DNA from: Dyadobacter endophyticus | GTDB taxonomy: Bacteria; Bacteroidota; Bacteroidia; Cytophagales; Spirosomataceae | Direction: 5' to 3' | Assembly (NCBI RefSeq): GCF_014641595.1 | Contig: NZ_BMIA01000002.1 | Span: forward strand, 1,488,001-1,552,000 | Length of the DNA stretch: 64,000 nt | Shown here: piece after piece, positions 34,510-44,811 of the stretch | How the letters are laid out: each line of letters starts with the position of its first letter | Numbering within the stretch: the first letter of the stretch is position 1 | The notes under the pieces: generated by a model | What the model was told of the DNA's origin: nothing | What the model saw: the letters and a program-made list of their open reading frames with translations, nothing else | Database searches by the model: none | Translations under genes and position numbers: made by a program

Positions 34510-35073
34510 TTAAGATTTGTTGTTGTGAAGAATGCTGTAATCCTGTTTTCTCAAAATCAGCGAAATCACCAGGATCGGGATGATCGCCATGACTGTCTTT
34601 TTACCTACTTCATCCATGATGATTTCCGAGGTAGCCATTTCTCCCACACCATTATACATCTTCTGAAACTCGGCCTCCCCGATATTCTTGACGAGCTCGG
34701 CTTTGCCTTGCAGCATCAGGTCCTTCATCTGGGCAATGTATGCCGTAAAAACAGAAGGATCGATGTAAGTTACAAAAAAATAGATCAGCCAGCCGGCGAT
34801 CAATGCACCAACGGTATTTACAACGTAACCGATGGTTAATGCTTCCCACAAATGCAGAAAGCCATTTCCGACTTTCTTGCGGTAGTACCAGCATGCCCCT
34901 GCGATGAAGATCACGTGAATCCCGATGTCGAGTACCTTGTTGTTGCCGAGCGGTACAATACCCATCGCATAAAGGCCCAGAAAGAATGCAAAGACCAATA
35001 TGCCCAACACCAGCCCGAACAGCAGCGAGAGTTTTAAAATAGGTTTATTAAAATATGCTACAATCGAATTCAT
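34510..35073 (-). CDS. DUF4199 membrane protein
   Basis: A 187-residue paralogue of the next gene. The ATG at 35073 (MNSIVAYFNKPILK) overlaps the stop of the dihydroorotase-like gene by 4 bp (ATGA) and is preferred over 35082. Four membrane helices are predicted, with a helical charged segment after the third (QMKDLMLQGKAELVKNIGE). It is translationally coupled to the upstream gene. The function is unknown. Confidence 0.83.
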   Translation of the reverse strand: MNSIVAYFNKPILKLSLLFGLVLGILVFAFFLGLYAMGIVPLGNNKVLDIGIHVIFIAGACWYYRKKVGNGFLHLWEALTIGYVVNTVGALIAGWLIYFFVTYIDPSVFTAYIAQMKDLMLQGKAELVKNIGEAEFQKMYNGVGEMATSEIIMDEVGKKTVMAIIPILVISLILRKQDYSILHNNKS

Positions 35074-36353
35074 TTGAACCACTCCTGTTTACCATTGTTG
35101 ATCACCCCTCTTACCTTCCCTCTGAGCGTCTGTCCCAGGAACGGTGTATTTTTTGATTTGGAATAGGTTTTACCAAAAACCCACTCCGCATGCGGATCGA
35201 AGAACGTCAGGTTTGCTGCCGAGCCTTCTTCCACACCTGCCGCCGGAAGCCGCAGGATTCTCCTTGGCTGCACGGTTAATTTCTCGATCACATCTTCCAA
35301 AACCAGCCCGCTGTGCATGACCGACAGTGCAAATGCAGTTTCCAGACCGGTAATACCAAAATCGGCATGGTCGAATTCGAGGTTCTTGCTTTCTTCGTCG
35401 TGCGGGTTATGGTCCGAAACAATGGCGTCGATAGTACCGTCTGCCAGACCCTTGCGCAGCGCCTCATTATCCTCGGTCGAGCGGAATGGCGGATTTACTT
35501 TCAGGTTGGTATCAAAGTCAATCAGGTCCTTGTCTTCAAACGCAAGCTGATGCGCTGCAATATCGGCCGAAACCGGCAGGCCTTTCGCCTTCGCTTCACG
35601 GATCAGTTCGACGCCCCGCACGGTCGATAGCAGCGAAATGTGCAATACCGGCGCGGAGGTGTCGTAAGTATTTTTCTCTAATGCGTATTCAAGCAGTTTC
35701 AAGTCGCGGATGAGCATCATTTCCTCCGCCAGCGATGGCATACCTTTCATGCCCACGAGCGTGCTCGTTACGCCCTCGTGCATTTGCCCGTACAGCGTGA
35801 GCTCGCGGTCCTCGGGGCGGTTGATGAGCAAAGCATTGAGCGGCCGCAAGTAGAGGATGGTTTTCAAAAGCAAGTCCGCATTCTGAACCGGGTTTTCACC
35901 GTCTGTAAATGCAATGGCACCTGCCTGGTGCAGATCCATCATTTCGGTGAAGTCCACGCCTTCGGTCTTCTTCGTGACCGCCGCCGCAGGATGCAATGTT
36001 ACCAGTCCGCCGAAGCCGCTGTGGCGAATGTAATTGAGGGTATCCTTGGTATCGACCACCGGCTGGGTGTTCGGCAGCAATACAATCTCCGTAAACCCGC
36101 CACGCGACGCTACTTCCCGGACCGAATGCAAGTCTTCTTTATGCTCAAACCCAGGGTCGCGCCCTTGCACACGCATATCGACCCAGCCTGCGGATACATG
36201 CAGGCCTGTACCGTCGATCACCTGCGCATCACCTGCGCCGAGGTTGTCGCCAATTTGTCTGATCTTCCCGCCTTCGATCAGGATATCTTTCACCTGACCA
36301 TTGAACGGCGATTTTTTATCAATTACCCGAACCGAGCTAACTAACAATTTCAT
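35070..36353 (-). CDS. Dihydroorotase homologue lacking the first metal ligands
   Basis: A 427-residue amidohydrolase of the type I dihydroorotase family, which normally closes carbamoyl-aspartate to dihydroorotate in pyrimidine synthesis. The fold and substrate motifs are recognisable (LPNTQPVVDTK, and SDHNPHDEESKNLEF). The first metal-binding motif, normally DxHVHxREPG, reads WVDMRVQGRDPG, with Arg61 and Gln63 in place of the two histidines. A later histidine pair is also altered (VLHISLLST). It is therefore probably catalytically dead or uses a changed site, like the non-catalytic DHOase partners of aspartate carbamoyltransferase. Confidence 0.88.
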   Translation of the reverse strand: MKLLVSSVRVIDKKSPFNGQVKDILIEGGKIRQIGDNLGAGDAQVIDGTGLHVSAGWVDMRVQGRDPGFEHKEDLHSVREVASRGGFTEIVLLPNTQPVVDTKDTLNYIRHSGFGGLVTLHPAAAVTKKTEGVDFTEMMDLHQAGAIAFTDGENPVQNADLLLKTILYLRPLNALLINRPEDRELTLYGQMHEGVTSTLVGMKGMPSLAEEMMLIRDLKLLEYALEKNTYDTSAPVLHISLLSTVRGVELIREAKAKGLPVSADIAAHQLAFEDKDLIDFDTNLKVNPPFRSTEDNEALRKGLADGTIDAIVSDHNPHDEESKNLEFDHADFGITGLETAFALSVMHSGLVLEDVIEKLTVQPRRILRLPAAGVEEGSAANLTFFDPHAEWVFGKTYSKSKNTPFLGQTLRGKVRGVINNGKQEWFK

Positions 36354-36398
36354 ATTTATTTCAAACTATACACCGGGGATGCAGCTTTGCACCGGTTT

Positions 36399-36424
36399 CA
36401 AAAAAAAAGCTCCGAATGGAGCTT
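36399..36424 (-). terminator. Terminator of gcvH
   Basis: AAGCTCC (36407-36413) and GGAGCTT (36418-36424) with a 4-nt loop, followed on the minus strand by a run of Ts. It lies 11 bp past the gcvH stop. Confidence 0.88.
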
Positions 36425-36434
36425 CAACTTAATA

Positions 36435-36815
36435 TCAGGCACCTATGAATTCCTGGTACTGTTCTGCGGAAAGCAAGCCGTCTTCATCGCCAGGGTTAGC
36501 CAGGCTGATCTTGACCATCCAACCGCGACCGTAAGGATCGGTGTTCACAAGTTCGGGCTCGGCATCGAGTTCTTCATTTACTTCAAGCACTGTACCTGCA
36601 ACCGGAATGAAAAGGTCGGATACTGTTTTCACAGCTTCAACCGAACCGAAAACATCTCCTTTGCCTAATGCTTCTCCTACGGTGTTAATGTCCACATACA
36701 CAATGTCACCTAATTCATTCTGGGCATGCTCGGTGATGCCGATAACCGCTGTATCTCCTTCAATACGAATCCATTCGTGATCTTCTGTGTATTTGAGTTC
36801 TGATGGAAAATTCAT
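36435..36815 (-). CDS. gcvH: Glycine cleavage system H protein
   Basis: A 126-residue lipoyl carrier protein that shuttles the aminomethyl group between the P, T and L proteins. The start at 36815 gives MNFPSELKYTEDHEWI, the conserved beginning. The lipoylated lysine is K63 in GSVEAVKTVSDLF. The C-terminus shows the usual NTDPYGRGWMVKI. The neighbours are sprA upstream on the same strand and a terminator downstream; the other gcv genes are not in this window. Confidence 0.95.
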   Translation of the reverse strand: MNFPSELKYTEDHEWIRIEGDTAVIGITEHAQNELGDIVYVDINTVGEALGKGDVFGSVEAVKTVSDLFIPVAGTVLEVNEELDAEPELVNTDPYGRGWMVKISLANPGDEDGLLSAEQYQEFIGA

Positions 36816-36891
36816 GATAAAATCAGGTAAGTAGTGAACATCTTTGGAGCGCAAATTACAGGATGTAAGCTGTATTTTCCAAATCAAAATG

Positions 36892-39800
36892 TTATTCAGC
36901 CAAATTGAACTTCAGCTGGACGCCACCGGCCGTGCTGGCGCGATAGAATGAGTTGGAAACGAGCGGGTCGTTGAAGGTACGGTCGAAATAAAATTGCACG
37001 CTCAAACGGTTGTTGACCATGTAATTCACCGTCGGCCGCAGCTGGAAGTTGATGTTTCCGGCGATCGGGATATTCTCCCCGTCGAACTTCCGCTGAATCG
37101 AGCGGGTATCCCGGAACGTCATCGCGAGCTGCATCGTCATATCGTTTTTAAGCTTTTTCTTCACCCCGTTGATCTTGAATGGCAGCGGCACATTGTTTTT
37201 TGTAAAGCCAATGTTGACAGTAATGTCCTGGTTGAAGAGCTCGGCCACCTGCGAGTTCGAGAGATTCAATGCAACGGTGCGGTCGCGGTTATACTCAACG
37301 CGTGCGGTTATGCGGCTCTGCGTGCGCATCTCCACGCCCACGAGCGGCTGGAATTTCTCCGAAAGCGTAATGGTACTCATTGCAAATACCGGAATGTATT
37401 GCCCCAGATCATTTAGCCTCGACGACAACGGATAACCCGTTACCGCAAGGTTCACATAAAGCGCCTCGTAATCGAGCGACGAGGTGAAGTTACCTACGCT
37501 GTAATTGGACATATACTTATGCCGCAAGGTAAACGAGCTGAACAACCGCTTGAAGGCCGGGATCGATGAAAGACCATTATAGCTCAAATCCCAGTTAGGC
37601 ATCGGGAATTTCAGGAATGGATTGGTACGGACTGTGTTCGGATCTTTCCCGGTATAGGCTGCGAAGAATGACGAAATCAAAACGTCCTGCGATGTTTCGT
37701 TATATTCGCCGCCACTCGTGTTTTCGGCATTCAAACGGTCCCGCAGAATGGCACGATAAGCCCTGAACTTGTCGAATACCGGCGAAGAATTGTCTCTCCG
37801 CATTTTAGCAAAAGCAGTCCTGAACGACATGAACGACATACTGAACTGACCGTTCCGCAGCGGACTTTGGGAAACAAAATTACCCTCCGAATCCGGCCGG
37901 TAAAATTCCTGATAAGCGTCTTGCCTAGTCAAACGCGCCTCGATGATCAGCCTGAAATCCTTGAAAGGTTCCAATGTGGTATTGGCTGAGAAGTTCTTGG
38001 CGATGGTTTGCTGGAAAGGCATATTCTGTTGCTCACTTCTCGTGATCCAGCCCTTGTCCGCAGCTTTCACCTGGAAGTTTCTATCCTGCTGGCCCAACAC
38101 AAAACCCAGCCCCGGCGCATTCGCATTGTCGAGCCCGAAATATTTTGGTGCCCGCAAATACCCCGGTAATGCAGTTGTTTCCAAAACCGAGTAGCTGAAA
38201 TTGATACCACGAACGGTCATCAAAACCCTCGTAAGGTTCTTCACAAGATCGGTCGTGCGCATATCGATTTCCTCGATATCCCCTGGGCTGCGCGCAAAGT
38301 TTTTCCTCACGGCCGACGGTGTATTGGCAAATTTCAGGTAGCGCAGTTTGTTGTAAAGCAATACAAAGTCCACCTTTCCGGTAACACCCCGCTCGCGGCT
38401 GTTGCGGATAATGTCCCCGAACGGCAAGCCCGTCGTATCCTTCAAGCCTAATGCATTTGCCTGGTAGTTGTACCCGATTGAGTGTTTGTAATCTGCCGAC
38501 ATCCAGTCCAGAACAGGGATTTTGTCGAGCGGCAGGCGATAAGTAAGGTCAATTTTCTGGTCAAAATTCTTGATACGACCCAACTTTTTAAAATTGCTCC
38601 AAAGCGAATCCTTTTTCGCCCCTGTATTGATATCACCTTCCGGCTCATCGATGATCGAGTTGGCCGTGGCCGCGTAGGTCAGCGTCATGTTGCGCGTCAG
38701 GTTCCAGCCGAAGTCGTAGTAGCGATTGAACCAGAAATATTTTTCGAACAATGGCTGCATACCGTCGGTCGTCAGATCGGCATTGCGCAATTGAGTTTTC
38801 AGGAAGCGGCGGTCCACATCGGTGCGCAGGGAAACCATGTTCGGCAGGAGCGTCACATTGAATTCCTTGATAAACTCCGCCCAACGGCCCGTCGCCTTCC
38901 ACTTCTTGAATGGCTCTATGGCTTTCGGCTGGCTGGCATACATGTAGGAAATACCGGCCCGGTAAGCCCGCTGGTTGTACTCCTGCGTAAGGATATTCCG
39001 TCGTTTATCGTCGCTGAAAGCGTAGGTAAACGAGAAGTTTTCAAAGTCGTAGAAATGATTTCTCGCCCCCGGCTTCATCTTGATCTTTCGGACGTTCGAG
39101 AAGTTGAACCCTCGTTTGACGGCATTCTCTTCCACCATCCGCCGGTAACCATTTCGTTGTTCGTCGGTAAGCAGGTTATCCAGCGAGGTACTCAACGGCG
39201 TGTCCGGGTCGAGCGGGTCGAAGTGCGGCTTCACATTCCTCCGGTCGTAGCTTACAAACAGCGGTATCTGGAAGCCCCAGTTGGCGGGAAGCAATTTATC
39301 CAGTGCAATATTGGAAGAGAAACCATATTCCGAAGTAAAGTTACGCGAGCGCTCTCCAATGCGCTGCTGCACGGATCCAAAACCGAACGTCTCGATCCGA
39401 CCGGAAGCGGTTAATGTCGCGAAGTCGGCCAGTTTGGCGTTCAGTTGTGCAATCGCAGCTATACCTCCCGTGTCATCGAACCCTTCTACGTGCATTTCAT
39501 CCACCCAGATACAAAATGTCTTCGAGCGCTCATCCACCGATTTCGGGTTTCGCATACCGATCATCATCACCTTCACAGCGCTCAAATCGGGGTTACCTAC
39601 CACGGTCAGTTTATATCGTCCGTCTGCCGTTGTAATGGTATAAGGAACGCTCAGATTCTTGTCGAGCTGCCGGTTACGCTGTGCTTTTGCATTGATCAGA
39701 TCCGCCAGGGCGATATTGATCTCGTTGCTTTCCGGCCAGACTTCCGTGTCTTTAGTGGCAGATGGGCTTGTCGCTTTCAGGGCCGAGAGATCGATCTCAT

Positions 39801-42800
39801 AATAGTTCTGGGTGAGGTCGGTTCCAATGCGCATAAACGCGCCTACCATGTTGTTCTCACTTTGCTCGTTCTGCATATGCACATACATGCGCAGGCGCTT
39901 GCGGAAGAGCAGGTCGAGGTTCACATTTTTGAAAACTGCACGGGAATCGCCATCACGAAGATCGGTAACGCAAAGGCTCATCGACTGTTCGTTCAGCTGC
40001 AACGGCGGGCGTTGCGTATTGTCCAGGTCGCGTATCCAGCCCGGAGGGATGGTGTACACATATTTGTTGGTAGCATTATTGGCCTGGCTATTTTCTTCGA
40101 TGCTTACTGTTCCAACCGTGAATTTCGCGTCGTAAGGCTCAGGTACTTCCTGCAAGCCCGGCGCATCGAGGTTATAGGTATACTTCCGGTATTGCTGGCC
40201 CACCATTTGCAGCTGGGCAAAACGAAGCACGACAGGTTGCTGGAAGTCCGTGAGGTACATCCGCATGAAACGGATCGATTTAAAACCGTTCATATTCCCT
40301 ACTATGCCCGAAAATTCCTTGATAGGGACACGGAAAAGGTACCAGTTCTGGTTATCCTTCGTATTTACTGTTTTATCTACAATATAACCCTTGCCCACTT
40401 CCAGCTGACCGGGTTTCAAATCGATCTCATATTCGTAGTACGATTCGTTGTCGTTAATGGTATTATCGACATTCATGTCTTCACCGTCGGGAATGTTGGT
40501 CGACGCCGGTGTCACATCCACAGACCGCCCCTGACTTTCGGGCGAGTTGTTCTCCATCCCGAGGTAGTTTTTGTAGCGTTCCAGTACTTTCAGGTCGGCA
40601 CTGTCAAGTTCAGCTCCGAGAAAAAACTTGAAATCGTCGCCGGAAGGGTCGGCAAGTATTTTCGCGCGTGCTTCGGCCGTAAGGTTAGCAGGAAGGCGGT
40701 CGATGAAGTTTTTGAAGAAAGCACGTTCTTCCTCATTTGTCAAACCATCCAAACCAACATCCTGTTTCTGACGCGCGCCATTTTCATTGCTGAATGCATT
40801 GATCAGGTATTGCGATTTTGTAGCATACCCCCAAGCCGTTGAATCGACATTGACGCCTACTTGCTTAGGCACAAGCGGCAAACCGTTTTCAAAGTTGTAG
40901 CGTTCGTCGGGAATTACATCCTCTGAAATATCGCCCAGGTTGAATACCAGCTTTCCACCCGTTGTATTGGGCAGATCTGAAAACCCGTCTCTTACTGCTC
41001 CTTTATCCTTATCATTAATAAACGGATCCAAAATCCAGAACTCGATACTCTCGATGTTGGCATTATCAAAGTCGTTATCCGAAGTAATAGCACGGCTCAA
41101 TGCTCCGAAATTGTTTCTTGGGGTCTTCATACGGCCATTCTGGTCCAGGTCCGTATTGTAGTTGTACATACCACGCTCGCTCGGAAAATAGGCGATGTCG
41201 AGTATTTGCTGTGGATAAGTTACCAAGCCTGCAATAGGACGCCTGGGGAAAATGTCGGTAGGGAGATAAAGTCGCTCGTAATAGTTCAGTCGATCGGCTT
41301 CGTCGAAGTTCGCTGGTGGCTGATAGCCTCCACCCAGCCCTTGTGCCCCGCCGAAGATATTATCGACGGTATAGGCCGAAATTTTGGCACGTTTATAGCC
41401 GTAGTTCAGGTTTTTACCGTCAAACCCATCTCTGAACTTGCCCGGCACCGCCGCCAGACGCCATTTTTGTGGCTGCCGTGAAAGGTCGTAAACCGTCCTC
41501 GCCGCTTCGAAATCGTCCACCAGCGACCGGTTGTTCACGTCCTTCGAAACACCCGGAAGTAATTTGGCAAATTCCCCTTTGAACTGGATCGTCGACATTT
41601 CCTTGGTTTGGATAAGCGGCAATGCGTCCAGCCATTTGGTCAGGAAAGGGGCATCCTTGCGGAAATTCACATCGAATCCGAGCATGGTATTATTCACAGG
41701 CTCATTGCCGATAGACACCCTGGAAAGGAAGCCAGCGGTACGTTCCTTGTATTTCATGGCCGTCAGACCGACACTCAGATTCCGATTGACAACGTAGTCG
41801 AGCCGCGTTCCTACCAAAGTCCTGATCTGGTTCTGGAACATATCCGGGCGCTCATATTCGATCACGATCTCGCGCCCCGAAGCAAGTACGCTGGCATTCA
41901 AAATCCGCACGCGGCCAATCTGCGCTTCCACGATATAATCCGAGCCCGGAGAAAGCGGCACGCCGCCGGAAGTCACGGTTACAGAAGTTTCCAGCACACC
42001 GAATGGCAGTTGAACCTCGGCCCCGCCGCTCGATTGGTAAGCACCTTTAATGTAAAACTTGTTGCGCTCCGAAACCTGCTGTGCATCGATCATGGTCGTG
42101 CGGTACAGCTCGTTGAACACATATTTGTTGCGGTACACGTCCTCGCCCGGACCGAATTTCTTGGATAGGTTGCTGCCAAACGGTTCCAGCACCGGGAATA
42201 TAATGCGCCCGGTCTTGCTGTCCATCGTAATCCCGTCCACAAAGTCGAAGTTACCGTCGGGTTGCAGGTCGTTAACCGGGTTTAACCGGTCAAGGCCGGA
42301 TAAGCGGATCAGCGGGATGTTGGCAATGCTACTTTCCTGCAAATTGGGGTTATCGATACCCGTCTGGTCGTCTTTGTAAATAACCCTTAACTGAAATCCT
42401 TGCTTGTCGATCTGGCTGGTACCGAGCGAATAGATGTTTTTCATCATCAGATCCCACATCGGCAACTTGGTGTTGTTACGGATCGTCGAAGATTTCAACA
42501 ATTTCAAAGCGATTACTTCATTGTCTTTCCTGGCCTGGTAATCCTCGGTAAGCTCCCCTACCTTGAAAGCGCGGCCATTCAAAGTATATTCATAGGAAAC
42601 CGCAAGGACTTCGTCGTTGCGGAGCGCGTTGGTCAAAGAGATGTATCCGAGTTGCGGATGGAAGGTATAGTCACGGTCGACGATCAGTCGTTTCGCACCG
42701 CGGAGCAATTCGTAGTCGACTGTCTTTTCAAGGCCGAGGCCCGTTACGGCAGTATTGGTATTGTCGACCTGCCTGAAAGCGTTGTTCCCGGTCAGTGTCT

Positions 42801-44088
42801 TATAAAGGCCGTTGGCGTCGTTGGCGGCTGGCGACGTGGATCGCACTGGCTGCAAGTTCGGGTTACCAGCGCGGTAGGGAGCAGGCTCGCCCAAATCGGC
42901 AAAACCGACTACGTTCCGAAGCGACTCGGTTGTTGTCGTGCGGTTAGTAACATACACCTCAATACGTGTTACGGTCACGCCCGAGGTGATGGTCGGCGTG
43001 TTCTGCAGCGAACTTTCGTAAATGTTCCGAAAATATTGGGAGAGGAAAAAGTTGCGGTTCTCGTCGTAGGTATCCGCCCTCAATTCAAAATCCCTGCTTT
43101 GTGCACCGCCGCGAAGCGTGATCCGCTCTTTGCTGGATTTTTGTTGCGACGCGACGAAAGTGGCGCTCAGGCGGCCAAACTGGAAATCCGTTTTTAAACC
43201 AAACAAATTCTGAACACCGGGAATGAGCTGGCTGTTGATGGCCCAGTTGATATTACCCGCCTCTATTTTCCTGATAAAGCTCTCCTCGGGATTTTTATAG
43301 TTCAACTTGATCGCATTCTCGAAGTTGAAGTTGGCCTTGGTGTCAAAGTTGGTCTGAAAACCAAGCTGGTCACCAAGCTTGGCGTCAAAGTTGATATTGA
43401 TCTGTTCGTTGAAAATGAACTGGGTATTCTTGCGTTGGCGGATCGGAATGGCCGGGTTGTCCAGGAACTGGTGCATAAGCCCGAGGTCGAGCGATACAAA
43501 ACCGGTTGGCTTGAAATTCACAAAATCATCCCCCAGCAATTTGGTAAGCCCTGGCGGAAGGTCGAGCTTGGGCAACAGCCCGCGTGCTCCCATGGCGCTA
43601 TTGCCGTCCTGCCTGCCCGCATACTCGCGCAGGAGACTTTTGAATGCGCGGTCCTCCTGGATCTTATCGTAAGTTGCAAGGTCCATCCGCTCAGGCAAGC
43701 GGTAGTTCAATGTATTGCCGGGCGTCGCCACGCCGGGCGCCGCCAGACCGGGCGTTTGAATTTTCTCGGTTACTGCAATTTTTCCTGCACTGTCGAGCGT
43801 AACGTTTGTAGAAATATTGGCTGGATCACGCAGGTAGAATGGCGAACGCGGGCGTGGTTCTGTAATACGGTTGGAATAATAATCCTTCCATCGCATGATC
43901 AGTTGCGAGCCCGACCTGTCGATGTTTTTCTTGGTGGTATCTTCTTTAAGCGTGTCTGCAAGAATGGCCCATGCCTGTGCCTGCTCCGAATATGGTTCAC
44001 CCTTGCCGCCTGAAACGTTCACGAGTAACACCGCTCCGGCCGAAATGCTTAATACCTTAAAAAGAAATGAGTAAATCGTTGATGACAA
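36892..44088 (-). CDS. sprA: SprA, giant outer-membrane translocon of the type IX secretion system
   Basis: A 2398-residue protein, matching SprA in length, gene neighbours and many internal motifs. It begins with a signal sequence (SISAGAVLLVNVSGG). It should form a very large single-chain beta barrel that exports T9SS cargo, including gliding adhesins, across the outer membrane. Aromatic/charged beta-strand patterns run through the whole length, and the protein ends in GGVQLKFNLAE. It lies between ruvA and gcvH, an arrangement also seen in other Bacteroidota. Confidence 0.95.
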   Translation of the reverse strand: MSSTIYSFLFKVLSISAGAVLLVNVSGGKGEPYSEQAQAWAILADTLKEDTTKKNIDRSGSQLIMRWKDYYSNRITEPRPRSPFYLRDPANISTNVTLDSAGKIAVTEKIQTPGLAAPGVATPGNTLNYRLPERMDLATYDKIQEDRAFKSLLREYAGRQDGNSAMGARGLLPKLDLPPGLTKLLGDDFVNFKPTGFVSLDLGLMHQFLDNPAIPIRQRKNTQFIFNEQININFDAKLGDQLGFQTNFDTKANFNFENAIKLNYKNPEESFIRKIEAGNINWAINSQLIPGVQNLFGLKTDFQFGRLSATFVASQQKSSKERITLRGGAQSRDFELRADTYDENRNFFLSQYFRNIYESSLQNTPTITSGVTVTRIEVYVTNRTTTTESLRNVVGFADLGEPAPYRAGNPNLQPVRSTSPAANDANGLYKTLTGNNAFRQVDNTNTAVTGLGLEKTVDYELLRGAKRLIVDRDYTFHPQLGYISLTNALRNDEVLAVSYEYTLNGRAFKVGELTEDYQARKDNEVIALKLLKSSTIRNNTKLPMWDLMMKNIYSLGTSQIDKQGFQLRVIYKDDQTGIDNPNLQESSIANIPLIRLSGLDRLNPVNDLQPDGNFDFVDGITMDSKTGRIIFPVLEPFGSNLSKKFGPGEDVYRNKYVFNELYRTTMIDAQQVSERNKFYIKGAYQSSGGAEVQLPFGVLETSVTVTSGGVPLSPGSDYIVEAQIGRVRILNASVLASGREIVIEYERPDMFQNQIRTLVGTRLDYVVNRNLSVGLTAMKYKERTAGFLSRVSIGNEPVNNTMLGFDVNFRKDAPFLTKWLDALPLIQTKEMSTIQFKGEFAKLLPGVSKDVNNRSLVDDFEAARTVYDLSRQPQKWRLAAVPGKFRDGFDGKNLNYGYKRAKISAYTVDNIFGGAQGLGGGYQPPANFDEADRLNYYERLYLPTDIFPRRPIAGLVTYPQQILDIAYFPSERGMYNYNTDLDQNGRMKTPRNNFGALSRAITSDNDFDNANIESIEFWILDPFINDKDKGAVRDGFSDLPNTTGGKLVFNLGDISEDVIPDERYNFENGLPLVPKQVGVNVDSTAWGYATKSQYLINAFSNENGARQKQDVGLDGLTNEEERAFFKNFIDRLPANLTAEARAKILADPSGDDFKFFLGAELDSADLKVLERYKNYLGMENNSPESQGRSVDVTPASTNIPDGEDMNVDNTINDNESYYEYEIDLKPGQLEVGKGYIVDKTVNTKDNQNWYLFRVPIKEFSGIVGNMNGFKSIRFMRMYLTDFQQPVVLRFAQLQMVGQQYRKYTYNLDAPGLQEVPEPYDAKFTVGTVSIEENSQANNATNKYVYTIPPGWIRDLDNTQRPPLQLNEQSMSLCVTDLRDGDSRAVFKNVNLDLLFRKRLRMYVHMQNEQSENNMVGAFMRIGTDLTQNYYEIDLSALKATSPSATKDTEVWPESNEINIALADLINAKAQRNRQLDKNLSVPYTITTADGRYKLTVVGNPDLSAVKVMMIGMRNPKSVDERSKTFCIWVDEMHVEGFDDTGGIAAIAQLNAKLADFATLTASGRIETFGFGSVQQRIGERSRNFTSEYGFSSNIALDKLLPANWGFQIPLFVSYDRRNVKPHFDPLDPDTPLSTSLDNLLTDEQRNGYRRMVEENAVKRGFNFSNVRKIKMKPGARNHFYDFENFSFTYAFSDDKRRNILTQEYNQRAYRAGISYMYASQPKAIEPFKKWKATGRWAEFIKEFNVTLLPNMVSLRTDVDRRFLKTQLRNADLTTDGMQPLFEKYFWFNRYYDFGWNLTRNMTLTYAATANSIIDEPEGDINTGAKKDSLWSNFKKLGRIKNFDQKIDLTYRLPLDKIPVLDWMSADYKHSIGYNYQANALGLKDTTGLPFGDIIRNSRERGVTGKVDFVLLYNKLRYLKFANTPSAVRKNFARSPGDIEEIDMRTTDLVKNLTRVLMTVRGINFSYSVLETTALPGYLRAPKYFGLDNANAPGLGFVLGQQDRNFQVKAADKGWITRSEQQNMPFQQTIAKNFSANTTLEPFKDFRLIIEARLTRQDAYQEFYRPDSEGNFVSQSPLRNGQFSMSFMSFRTAFAKMRRDNSSPVFDKFRAYRAILRDRLNAENTSGGEYNETSQDVLISSFFAAYTGKDPNTVRTNPFLKFPMPNWDLSYNGLSSIPAFKRLFSSFTLRHKYMSNYSVGNFTSSLDYEALYVNLAVTGYPLSSRLNDLGQYIPVFAMSTITLSEKFQPLVGVEMRTQSRITARVEYNRDRTVALNLSNSQVAELFNQDITVNIGFTKNNVPLPFKINGVKKKLKNDMTMQLAMTFRDTRSIQRKFDGENIPIAGNINFQLRPTVNYMVNNRLSVQFYFDRTFNDPLVSNSFYRASTAGGVQLKFNLAE

Positions 44089-44187
44089 GGTAATATACTT
44101 ATTTAGAGAAGGTTGTATTTACAAACAAATCCATCAACACGATTCTACAGTTGTAAAATTTTTCACCAAATATCATTGCTGTTCCGG

Positions 44188-44778
44188 TTAACGTAACGCC
44201 AGTTTGATAAGATTTTCAACGCTAATAGATTGCCCCTCCCGCTTGATGATGGCATCCAGACTTTTCTCCGCCGTCGCTTTGGGAATACCCAGCGTAACGA
44301 GCGCAGCCAATGCTTCACTCCGGAGAGTGCCCGACGACGTTTCAGCAGATTTGGGACCTGTTGAAACGAGCTCTTCCTTTCGAATTTTGTCTCTTAGTTC
44401 GAGGATTACGCGTTGAGCAGTCTTGGATCCTATGCCTTTGATCGACTGGATCAGGCGCAGGTCTTCATCAATGATCCCCTGCCGAATTTCTGAGGAGGAA
44501 AGTGAGGAGAGCATTACGAGTGCTGTCGACGGCCCTATTCCTGAAATACTGGTCAGATCCAGAAACAGCTTTTTCTCATCACTTCCACCAAAACCGTACA
44601 GGACGTGGGCATCTTCCCGTATATTGAGAAACGTTACCAGCTTGCACCGGGCACCAATGTCGGGGAGCGAAGTATAGGTCTGCAATGAGATCCTGACCTC
44701 GTAACCCACTCCGTTGACATCAATAATAGCGTACGCTGGGTCTTTATAAGTTACAATCCCGTTAACGTAGGCAATCAT
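44188..44778 (-). CDS. ruvA: Holliday junction branch migration protein RuvA
   Basis: A 196-residue DNA-binding protein with the OB-fold domain (MIAYVNGIVTYKDPAYAIID), helix-hairpin-helix motifs (FLDLTSISGIGPSTALVML and SIKGIGSKTAQRVILEL) and the RuvB-contacting C-terminal domain (EALAALVTLGIPKATAEKSL). It tetramerises on Holliday junctions and loads RuvB. It sits 33 bp downstream of the lytic transglycosylase and upstream of sprA, all on the minus strand. Confidence 0.97.
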   Translation of the reverse strand: MIAYVNGIVTYKDPAYAIIDVNGVGYEVRISLQTYTSLPDIGARCKLVTFLNIREDAHVLYGFGGSDEKKLFLDLTSISGIGPSTALVMLSSLSSSEIRQGIIDEDLRLIQSIKGIGSKTAQRVILELRDKIRKEELVSTGPKSAETSSGTLRSEALAALVTLGIPKATAEKSLDAIIKREGQSISVENLIKLALR

Positions 44779-44811
44779 AAAAATAGTATGTGTATGTTGA
44801 AGCGTTAATTT

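Noticed and set aside
39445..40842. 465-codon open frame on the plus strand
   Set aside because: It is antisense to sprA; no domain, and start and stop are unrelated to any operon signals.
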